Source: an uncultured Clostridia bacterium (GTDB taxonomy: Bacteria > Bacillota > Clostridia > Christensenellales > Borkfalkiaceae). Taken from it: 64,000 nt of DNA. Below the pieces are notes generated by a model. It ran no database searches, was not told where the DNA came from, and saw only the letters and a list, made by a program, of their open reading frames with translations. The translations under genes were made by a program, and so were the position numbers. This document shows positions 25,347 to 32,365 of this stretch, piece by piece (within the stretch, counting starts at the first letter, position 1; each line of letters starts with the position of its first letter). The DNA lies in NCBI GenBank assembly GCA_947624215.1, contig CANQJJ010000002.1, forward strand, positions 1-64,000. The letters are read 5' to 3'.

Positions 25347-26453
25347 TTATTTTCCGAACATGATGCGCTCGCTCGAAAACAGCCTCGTCATGACAAAGAC
25401 GAGCAATGCCGTAAAGAGCAGGTTCATACCGACGGCCAAACAGGATCCCCATACGGCCAGCCCGCCCGCCAAGATCTTTTGCATGGCAACGACGGCACCG
25501 AGCACGGGAATGGCATAGGCAGGGCCTCCCATCGAGGGCACAAAATTGGTGACGAGCGAGAGCACCATGAACAGGATCATGAGAACGCTCACATATCCCG
25601 AGGCCTCCTTCACCGAACGTGACAAAGCGGAAACGGTGGAGATGAGCGCCACGATGCAGGGCACGATGCTGATCATGAGCAGGAGAACGAGCAAATAGCT
25701 CCAGACCGAATATCCCCCGAGCGCCCCGAGCGAGACGCCCATGAGTTTGGGCATGGAGAGCGCAACGCCCAAAAAGCTCGAGGCCGCACCGATCATGGAG
25801 ATACAGCTGAGCGGCAAGATCTTTCCGAGCGCGATATCCCTTCTCTTCGCCGACGTCACGAGGATGGTCGCGAGCGTTCCGCGTTCCTTCTCCCCCGCCA
25901 CCGATTCGAGCGTCACGCTCATGCACGCCGAAAAGATAAAGCAAACAATGAGCATGGGGAGCAGTGCAGACAGGAACTCAGTCCCGACTGCGGCATCCTC
26001 CTTCACCGTCTCGACGTCGATGGGAAAGCGCATGCCCACGCCAATGAGGACGGACGAGACAAAGGAATAGAAGTATATGCCGTCCTCGCTCCCGTCGTCA
26101 TAGACAATACCCGCACGGGCGCCCTCGCCGAGCAGATCGAAGTTCTCCGTAAACGTGAGAATGGCCGTTGCCTCCCCTTCTTCGATCGCGGCACGCGCCT
26201 CCTCTTCGTCCTCGAGCGGAAGCCACTCCACCTTGTCGCCGTTTTCACGGAGCCCCTGTTCGATGACCCCGACGACTGCTGATTCGCCCGAGAGGTAGAC
26301 CTTGAACTCGTGCGGCTCGTCGCTGTATGCAATTTCCCCGATGAACGTATAGAGCAAAAAGATGAGGATGCCGGGAAGGAGCATGGTGACGATGAGGCGG
26401 GGATCATGGAAGAAACGGTGGAATTCCTTCTTCATGAGGGAGAGAAGTTTCAT
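25347..26453 (-). CDS. ABC-2 type permease, NatB-like
   Basis: Membrane subunit of an ABC exporter. The 368-residue protein starts KEFHRFFHDPRLIVTMLLPG with a first helix, then a large extracytoplasmic domain (about 45-160), then five or six helices. The motif VAGEKERGTLATILVTSAKRR (about 185-205) is the conserved ABC-2 region before the helix bundle. NatAB-type systems export Na+, but other ABC-2 exporters look alike, so the substrate is not assigned. It overlaps the ATPase gene by ATGA. Confidence 0.85.
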   Translation of the reverse strand: MKLLSLMKKEFHRFFHDPRLIVTMLLPGILIFLLYTFIGEIAYSDEPHEFKVYLSGESAVVGVIEQGLRENGDKVEWLPLEDEEEARAAIEEGEATAILTFTENFDLLGEGARAGIVYDDGSEDGIYFYSFVSSVLIGVGMRFPIDVETVKEDAAVGTEFLSALLPMLIVCFIFSACMSVTLESVAGEKERGTLATILVTSAKRRDIALGKILPLSCISMIGAASSFLGVALSMPKLMGVSLGALGGYSVWSYLLVLLLMISIVPCIVALISTVSALSRSVKEASGYVSVLMILFMVLSLVTNFVPSMGGPAYAIPVLGAVVAMQKILAGGLAVWGSCLAVGMNLLFTALLVFVMTRLFSSERIMFGK

Positions 26454-27223
26454 AGAATTTCCCCCTTGACGCTATGATAGATCTCGAAAAACGTCTTTTC
26501 AAGGTCGCCCTTTGCAATTTCTCCGAGCGTTCCCTCCGCGGCCAGTTTTCCGTCGATGATGATGCCGACGCGGTCGCAAATTTTTTCGACGAGCGAAAAG
26601 ATGTGCGTCGAGAGAAGGATACTCTTCCCCATCGCCTTGAGTTCGAGCAGGAAATCTGTGACGACTTTCGCCGTGAGCACATCCAGCCCGTTGGTGGGCT
26701 CATCGAAGATGATGACCTCGGGATCGTGCACGATGGAGATGACGAGCGAGACCTTTTGGAGCATGCCCGTCGATAGATTCTTGACCTGCACCTCGGCAAA
26801 TTTATCAATGCCGAACCGCGCAAAGAGCTCCTTCTTTCTTATGGCGAGCACGTCCTTTCCCACCCCGTGCATGGCGCCGAAGAAATCAAAGAGATAATCG
26901 GGCGTGAAGAAGCCCTCGAGTTTCAACTCGCTCGTCATGAACCCGATGACGTCGCGCACCTTCTCGGGCTCCTTTACAACGGAGTGCCCTGCGAGAAATG
27001 CGTCCCCTTCGTCGGGTTTGATGAGCGTGGAGAGCATGCGAAGCGTCGTCGTCTTGCCCGCGCCGTTGGGACCTAAAAGCCCGTAGATCTCCCCACGGTA
27101 GGCGGAAAAGGAGAGCCCGTTCACCGCGACGCGGCGCGTTTCCCCCGTCCGCTCGATCTTCTGTTGTTTTTTGGAGAGCGTGAAGGTCTTTTTGAGCCCC
27201 TCCGCCCTTACGATCTCTTCCAT
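26450..27223 (-). CDS. ABC exporter ATP-binding protein, NatA-like
   Basis: ATPase partner of the NatB-like permease. The 257-residue protein has Walker A GPNGAGKTT (about 52-60), a variant signature LSTGMLQKVSL where LSGGQ is usual, Walker B VIIFDEPTNGLD and switch His in LLSTHIFSL. The LSTGM form is common in NatA/CcmA-like exporters. It follows the SPFH gene by 27 bases in the same direction and precedes its permease. Confidence 0.9.
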   Translation of the reverse strand: MEEIVRAEGLKKTFTLSKKQQKIERTGETRRVAVNGLSFSAYRGEIYGLLGPNGAGKTTTLRMLSTLIKPDEGDAFLAGHSVVKEPEKVRDVIGFMTSELKLEGFFTPDYLFDFFGAMHGVGKDVLAIRKKELFARFGIDKFAEVQVKNLSTGMLQKVSLVISIVHDPEVIIFDEPTNGLDVLTAKVVTDFLLELKAMGKSILLSTHIFSLVEKICDRVGIIIDGKLAAEGTLGEIAKGDLEKTFFEIYHSVKGEIL

Positions 27224-27250
27224 GGCGCGCTCTTTTCCTTTTAATAGCTT

Positions 27251-28198
27251 TTAATAGATGCTTCCCGTGCCGACGACGGGCTGGGCGTCGCGGTTGCCGC
27301 AGAGCACGACGAGAAGATTGGAGACCATCTGCGCCTTGCGCTCATCGTCGAGCTCGACGATGTCCTCCTCCGAGAGCTTGTTGAGGGCCATCTGCACCAT
27401 GGAGACGGCGCCCTCGACGATCTTTTGGCGGGCCGCGATGATGGCCGAGGCCTGTTGGCGCTGGAGCATGGCCGCCGCGATCTCGGGTGCATAGGCAAGG
27501 TGCGAGATCCGCGCCTCCAAAATTTCCACGCCTGCAAGCTCGGTGCGCTGTTGCAGTTCCTCTCTGAGGACGTCGGCGATCTCCTGTGCGCTGCCGCGGA
27601 GAGACTTCTCGTCTCCGTTCGAGGAGACGTCATAGGGATATTGCCGCGCCACTTGACGGATGGCGGCGTCGCACTGCGTGGAGATGTAGGCCATGTAGTT
27701 CTCTACATTGAAGACAGCCCGCGCGGTATTCGTGATGCGCCAGATGACGACCACGGAGATCTCGATGGGATTCCCCTCTTCGTCGTTGACCTTCTGCTTG
27801 TCGTTGTTGAGCGTCATCGCCTTCAGAGAGATCTTGCGGGAAGTCCCCATCGCGAGGCGCGCGGGATTGACGGACGAGCAGAACGGATTGACCCAATAGA
27901 ACCCGTCACGCTTCAAGGTGCCGTAATACTTGCCGAACAGCGTGAGCACATAGGCCTCGTTGGGTTGCAAGAGGCGCAGGCCGCTGAGCAGAATTATCCC
28001 GACGAGAAACACCGGGATGGAACCGATGAAGAAGATGAGGCCGAGCACAGATTCATTCTGAGAGCCCACGATGATGCATACGATCCCGAGAATTAAGATC
28101 AGGATCCCCACGCCCAACATGATCCAGCCGTTCTTCTCGCGGGCGGGCTTTTCGTTGATCCGATCGTACTCCGTCACTTTTAATTCCTTGTTTTCCAT
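27251..28198 (-). CDS. SPFH/Band 7 domain membrane protein
   Basis: Stomatin/prohibitin-type scaffold protein of membrane microdomains. The 315-residue protein has two N-terminal helices (about 25-46 and 52-73), then the SPFH domain: [30 protein letters not shown], and the later [10 protein letters not shown] and [22 protein letters not shown] (coiled segment). A GGAGGG site precedes the ATG. First gene of the operon with the ABC exporter, the eight-helix protein and the RHH protein; a role in organising that exporter is inference. Confidence 0.92.
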   Translation of the reverse strand: MENKELKVTEYDRINEKPAREKNGWIMLGVGILILILGIVCIIVGSQNESVLGLIFFIGSIPVFLVGIILLSGLRLLQPNEAYVLTLFGKYYGTLKRDGFYWVNPFCSSVNPARLAMGTSRKISLKAMTLNNDKQKVNDEEGNPIEISVVVIWRITNTARAVFNVENYMAYISTQCDAAIRQVARQYPYDVSSNGDEKSLRGSAQEIADVLREELQQRTELAGVEILEARISHLAYAPEIAAAMLQRQQASAIIAARQKIVEGAVSMVQMALNKLSEEDIVELDDERKAQMVSNLLVVLCGNRDAQPVVGTGSIY

Positions 28199-28215
28199 AT
28201 CATCCCTCCGAAAAG

Positions 28216-28245
28216 TGATATCATTTTGATATCATTATACTATCA
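28216..28245 (-). promoter_or_regulatory. Phased palindrome array, candidate RHH operator
   Basis: TGATATCA at 28216-28223 and again at 28227-28234 are perfect 8-bp palindromes with an 11-base step. A third, TGATAGTA on the minus strand (28238-28245), is one more 11-base step away with two mismatches. The array covers the -10 box and the transcription start. Ribbon-helix-helix repressors bind such tandem sites one helical turn apart, and this operon ends with an Arc-like gene. Confidence 0.65.
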
Positions 28246-28265
28246 CGAAAGCGGAGGGGTGTCAA
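28234..28265 (-). promoter_or_regulatory. Promoter of the SPFH-ABC operon
   Basis: Perfect TTGACA (28260-28265) on the minus strand. TATAAT (28234-28239) is 20 bases away, too far for a standard promoter, while TAGTAT (28237-28242) is at exactly 17. Either the weaker -10 is used or the long spacer makes this promoter dependent on regulation. Confidence 0.65.
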
Positions 28266-28297
28266 GTATTTTCGGAAAAATTTTTCCAAAAATCGTA

Positions 28298-28325
28298 CGA
28301 AAAAAGGAGCGCATAAGGCTCCTTT
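28298..28325 (-). terminator. Intrinsic terminator of the sirtuin-to-ynbB operon
   Basis: Perfect 8-bp hairpin AAAGGAGC/GCTCCTTT (28303-28310 and 28318-28325) followed on the minus strand by a T run. It lies 24 bases past the stop codon of the PLP enzyme gene and ends the six-gene operon that starts at 36953. Confidence 0.9.
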
Positions 28326-28348
28326 CCTATTTATAAATAATCATGATT

Positions 28349-29572
28349 TTATTTCAGCAAGCGGTCCAATATCGCCCTGCACACGAGCTTGCAATGCTCG
28401 TAAGTAAGCCCTCCTTGAAAGTAGGCCGTATAGGGCTCGCGCACGGGCGCATCGGCAGAGAGCTCGAGGCTCGATCCCGCCACAAACGTTCCAGCGGCCA
28501 TGATGACTTTGGCGTCGTACCCGGGCATGTTCCACGGCTCAAGGGTCACGAAGCTGTCGACGGGGGAGACATCCTGCACCGATTGGATGAATCCGCACAG
28601 CTCCTCCGCCGTATTGAAACGGATGGCGCGCGTGATGTCGGCGAGAGGCTTTCCGAGCTTGGGAAAATTCTCATAGCCGAGCATTTCCATGCACTTTCCG
28701 ATGAGAAGCCCTCCTTTGAGTGCCTGTGCAACGACGTGCGGCGCCAAAAAGAACCCCTGATAGAAGAGGCGGTAGCCATAGGCATAAGAGCCGATCTCCC
28801 CGCCCACGGAAGGCGCAGTAAGCCGATTTTCACACTGCAAGACGTATTTTTCCCGCCCCGCAATATATCCGCCCGTGGGAGCCAACCCGCCCCCGGGATT
28901 CTTGATGAGGCTGCCGACGATGAGATCGGCGCCCACATCGGTGGGTTCTTGCCTCTCGACAAACTCGCCATAACAGTTGTCGACAAAGATGCACCCCCCG
29001 AAACCGTTCTCCCGCAGAAAGGTGCACATCTCCCCGATCTCCGCCACGGTGAACGCGTCGCGAAGTTCATAGCCACGGGAGCGCTGAATGTGCACGACGT
29101 CGAATTTCTGTTCGGCGAGCGCCCGCCTTACCCCTTCAAGATCCACCTTCCCGTTGCCATCGAGCGGGACGACGGCCGTCTCGACCCCGAAATCCTTCAA
29201 GGAGCCGTTGCCCTCTCCCCAAATAACGCCGTGGAGCGTATCATAGGGCATGCCCGTCATAAAGAGGATGTGGTTTCGGGGACGCAACACGCCGAACAGG
29301 GCTACCGTGAGGGCATGCGTACCCGAAAGGATGGCGGGCGACACGATCGCCCTCTCTGCCCCGAACACACGCGCATAAATGCGGCCGAGCGCATCCCTGC
29401 CGTCATCGCTATATCCATACCCCGTCGTCCCGTCAAAGTGGCGCAGGGCAATGCGCTCCTCGCGGAACGCCGAGAGCACTTTTTCCTCATTTCGCAGCGC
29501 AACATCGTCGATCTCCGAAAAACACGGCGAAAGCGCCCTCTCCGCGGCCGATATCATCTCATTCGCATTCAT
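28349..29572 (-). CDS. Methionine gamma-lyase family PLP enzyme (YnbB/aluminium-resistance type)
   Basis: Fold-type I PLP enzyme. The 407-residue protein has HFDGTTGYGYSDDGRD near the N-terminus, the active-site strand CIFVDNCYGEF, and the PLP lysine in GSLIKNPGGGLAP (about 217-229). This family is widely annotated as 'aluminium resistance protein' or methionine gamma-lyase-like, but its true substrate is not settled. The start overlaps the end of miaA by 14 bases; the miaB-mutSL-miaA-ynbB order is common in Bacillota. Confidence 0.88.
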   Translation of the reverse strand: MNANEMISAAERALSPCFSEIDDVALRNEEKVLSAFREERIALRHFDGTTGYGYSDDGRDALGRIYARVFGAERAIVSPAILSGTHALTVALFGVLRPRNHILFMTGMPYDTLHGVIWGEGNGSLKDFGVETAVVPLDGNGKVDLEGVRRALAEQKFDVVHIQRSRGYELRDAFTVAEIGEMCTFLRENGFGGCIFVDNCYGEFVERQEPTDVGADLIVGSLIKNPGGGLAPTGGYIAGREKYVLQCENRLTAPSVGGEIGSYAYGYRLFYQGFFLAPHVVAQALKGGLLIGKCMEMLGYENFPKLGKPLADITRAIRFNTAEELCGFIQSVQDVSPVDSFVTLEPWNMPGYDAKVIMAAGTFVAGSSLELSADAPVREPYTAYFQGGLTYEHCKLVCRAILDRLLK

Positions 29573-30461
29573 AGATCTTCTTCACCTCTTCCACGCCTTC
29601 CCCGGGAGACAGCAAGTGCAGATTCTCCATCCGCTTGAAGAATGTGCACTGCCGTTTGGCATAATTTCGGGTATTTTTTGCTATTATGTCTGACATAGTA
29701 CTTAAATTATCGCCATTTTTCAAGCATTCAATGACCTCTTTGTACCCAATTGCCTGCATACTCTGTGCATTTTTCGAAACACCGTCTTTGAGAAGCGACT
29801 GCACTTCCCCGACGAGCCCGCTTTGCATCATCTTACCGACGCGGGCGTCAATGCGGGCGTAGAGCTCCTCCCGCGGCCAATCATAGGCGACGGCGACGAA
29901 CGGATAGCGCGGCGTTCCCCCATCCGTCTGCTCGGATTTCTTTTTTCCCGTCTGCTCGTAAATTTCAAGGGCACGGATGACGCGCTTGACATCATTGGGA
30001 TGCAAAACGGCCGCACTTTCCGGATCCACCTCCCGAAGCAAGCCGTGGAGACACTCCACACCCTCCTCTTGCACGATCCGCTCATATTTACGGCGAAGTT
30101 CGGGGGAGGCAGATACTCCACCGAACGCATGGCGGTAAAGAACAGCATTGATGTAAAATCCCGTACCGCCGCAGAGAATGGGCGTCTTGCCGCGCGCAAG
30201 AATGTCTTCCACGGCGGGGATCGCCGACTTTTCGTAATCGCTGACGGAAAACTCTTCGCGGGGATCGGCGACGTCGATGAGGTGATGGACAACCCCGCCC
30301 CGCTCCTCCATGGTCGGCTTTGCCGTACCGATATTCAGGCCGCGGTATATCAAAAAGGCGTCTGCGGAAACGATCTCCCCGTCAAGCGCCTTCGCACAGG
30401 CAACGGCGAGCGCACTCTTTCCAGAGGCCGTGGGACCGCATACGACGAGCAACCGCTTCAT
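29559..30461 (-). CDS. miaA: tRNA dimethylallyltransferase MiaA
   Basis: Adds the isopentenyl group to A37 of tRNAs reading U-starting codons; MiaB, in the same operon, then methylthiolates it. The 300-residue protein has the P-loop GPTASGKSALA (9-19), DAFLIYRGLNIGTAKP (the family's D-S/A-x-Q/L-Y motif), HHLIDVADP and the C-terminal NTRNYAKRQCTFFKRM. Palindromic repeat copy C lies inside the coding sequence just before NTRNYAKRQ, without breaking the frame. The start overlaps the mutL stop (ATGA). Confidence 0.96.
   Translation of the reverse strand: MKRLLVVCGPTASGKSALAVACAKALDGEIVSADAFLIYRGLNIGTAKPTMEERGGVVHHLIDVADPREEFSVSDYEKSAIPAVEDILARGKTPILCGGTGFYINAVLYRHAFGGVSASPELRRKYERIVQEEGVECLHGLLREVDPESAAVLHPNDVKRVIRALEIYEQTGKKKSEQTDGGTPRYPFVAVAYDWPREELYARIDARVGKMMQSGLVGEVQSLLKDGVSKNAQSMQAIGYKEVIECLKNGDNLSTMSDIIAKNTRNYAKRQCTFFKRMENLHLLSPGEGVEEVKKIYECE
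29681..29701 (-). repeat. Dispersed palindromic repeat, copy C (inside miaA)
   Basis: CTATTATG (29681-29688), spacer TCTGA, CATAGTAC (29694-29701). The arms pair over seven positions, with one G-T wobble. Read on the coding strand of miaA it is preceded by AAAAATGGC, as is copy D in the PBP gene. It encodes part of LSTMSDIIAKN. Confidence 0.7.
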
Positions 30462-32365
30462 ACGATCCTCTTGAAGAGCTTTTCAAACTCACTGCGCGCC
30501 ACATGGACCGCCACGGGACGGCCGTGCGGACATTTCAGCCCCATGTCGCCGTTCATGCGGCGGAGAAGCGCCTTGACCTCTTCCTCCGTCAACGATTCCC
30601 CGCCCTTTACCGCCGCTTTGCAGGCAGCGGAGGCGAGCTTGTCTTTCAACAGGTCTGTCAGCTTTATCGCGCGCAAACTCTCGTAGCTCGTCATGATCTC
30701 GTCGAAGAAGGAAGCAAGGTCCATCTTCATGAGATCCGCGGGCACGGAGGAAACCTTCACCGCATCTGCCCCGAACTCATCGATCTCGAATCCGAGTTCC
30801 CGCAAGACGGGGAACTGTTTCACGAGGAAGGCGAACTCCGCGGGGTTGAGCGTTAGAACAAACGGAACGAGCATGGGCTGTGAGACGACCTCGCGCTTTT
30901 CCATCTTCTCGCGCAGACGGTCATAGATGATGCGCTCGTGTGCCGCATGCTGGTCGACGATGTAGGCGTCATCCCCGCACTCATAGATGAGGTAGGTGCG
31001 GAAGAGCTCTCCCTTGAATTCCAATGAGGCGGGATCCACGCGCTGCTGTTTCTTTTCCGCCTCCATGAGGGCCTTCTTATTCTCCTCGAAGGCGTCAATT
31101 TCCCTTTGGGTCGGCTCAGACACCCCAAAAATGGGTTGTTGTTTCCCGCGGGAAGGGACTGTCCCCTGCCCCGCCTGCGGAGGGATCTTGAATTCAAGTT
31201 CCCGTTTTGCCTCTTCATATGTCATCTTCGGCGATGCAGGCGCCTGCTTGGGCGGCAAGACGGGTTCGGGCACAGCCGCCGGTGCGGGGGCCGAATGCGT
31301 GGCGGGATGCGGGTCGAATATGTCCTCCCCCACGGGAATTTTTTCCTGTTTGGGCGAGGTGGAGACAAGATATTCGAGTGCACGCGAATTGCCGTCGAGA
31401 ACGGCAGAAATGACCGAATACACCGTGCCGTAGATGATTTGATTGTCTGCAAAACGCACATCGGCCTTGTTGGGATGTACGTTGACATCGACGATCTCGG
31501 GCGGGATATCCAAAAAGAGCACATAGAAGGGATACTGCCGCTTCATCAGATAGCTCGCGTAGGCGTTTGTGACGGCCGCGGCTACCGTTTGGTTGACAAC
31601 ATACCTGCCGTTGACGAACAGGCTTTGATAGGTGCGGTTGGGCTTGGAATAATTTCTGTCTCCGATATAGCCGTGAAGCCGTATGCCGTGTTTGTCCGCA
31701 TCCAATTCATAGCAACGGGAGAGGATGTCTCCTCCGTAGACGGCGGCTAAGGCTGCTGCAAGCCCGTCGCCGAAGGAACGATATTTCACTTTCCCGTTCA
31801 AAAGAAGCGTAAAGGCAATATTGGGCCTTGAGAGGATAAAGCGCGCCACCATGCCCGCAACATCCCCCTCTTCCTGCGCGTCCGACTTCAAGAATTTGAG
31901 ACGGGCGGGCGTATTGAAGAAGAGCTCGCGCACGGTGATCTCGGTCCCCGTCGCCCCCGCGGCAGGCAAGATCTCTCCGCAAACTCCGCCCTCGCAGGCA
32001 AGCGAAAAGGCCTCCCCTCCGCGCACACGGGAGACGATATTCATTTTCGAAACGGACGCAATCGAGGCAATGGCTTCACCGCGGAAACCGAGCGTCGTGA
32101 CGCCGAACAAGTCCTGCGCCGTCTTGAGTTTGCTCGTAGCATGGGGCGCATAGGCATTCGCCAGATCTTCTCTCGCAATGCCCTCGCCGTTGTCGGTGAC
32201 GCGAATGAGCTTCTTTCCCCCCTCTTCGATCTCGATGGAGATCTCCGTCGCGCCTGCGTCAATGGCATTCTCCGCAAGTTCCTTGACAACGGAGTAAGGG
32301 CGGTCGATGACCTCCCCCGCCGCGATCTGGTTGTAGACATCGGGTGACAAGACGTGGATCTTCAT
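30458..32365 (-). CDS. mutL: DNA mismatch repair protein MutL
   Basis: ATPase that couples MutS mismatch recognition to strand incision. The start at 32365 (MKIHVLSPDVYNQ) overlaps the mutS stop by ATGA. The 635-residue protein has the GHKL motifs ELAENAIDAGATEI, DNGEGI and GFRGEALASI-like GFRGEAIAS, a Pro-rich linker (about 340-430) and a C-terminal domain with the endonuclease motif DQHAAHERIIYD and CPHGRPVAV. The endonuclease motif DQHA(x)2E(x)4E has Asp in place of the last Glu, a conservative change; nicking activity is still likely. Confidence 0.96.
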   Translation of the reverse strand: MKIHVLSPDVYNQIAAGEVIDRPYSVVKELAENAIDAGATEISIEIEEGGKKLIRVTDNGEGIAREDLANAYAPHATSKLKTAQDLFGVTTLGFRGEAIASIASVSKMNIVSRVRGGEAFSLACEGGVCGEILPAAGATGTEITVRELFFNTPARLKFLKSDAQEEGDVAGMVARFILSRPNIAFTLLLNGKVKYRSFGDGLAAALAAVYGGDILSRCYELDADKHGIRLHGYIGDRNYSKPNRTYQSLFVNGRYVVNQTVAAAVTNAYASYLMKRQYPFYVLFLDIPPEIVDVNVHPNKADVRFADNQIIYGTVYSVISAVLDGNSRALEYLVSTSPKQEKIPVGEDIFDPHPATHSAPAPAAVPEPVLPPKQAPASPKMTYEEAKRELEFKIPPQAGQGTVPSRGKQQPIFGVSEPTQREIDAFEENKKALMEAEKKQQRVDPASLEFKGELFRTYLIYECGDDAYIVDQHAAHERIIYDRLREKMEKREVVSQPMLVPFVLTLNPAEFAFLVKQFPVLRELGFEIDEFGADAVKVSSVPADLMKMDLASFFDEIMTSYESLRAIKLTDLLKDKLASAACKAAVKGGESLTEEEVKALLRRMNGDMGLKCPHGRPVAVHVARSEFEKLFKRIV

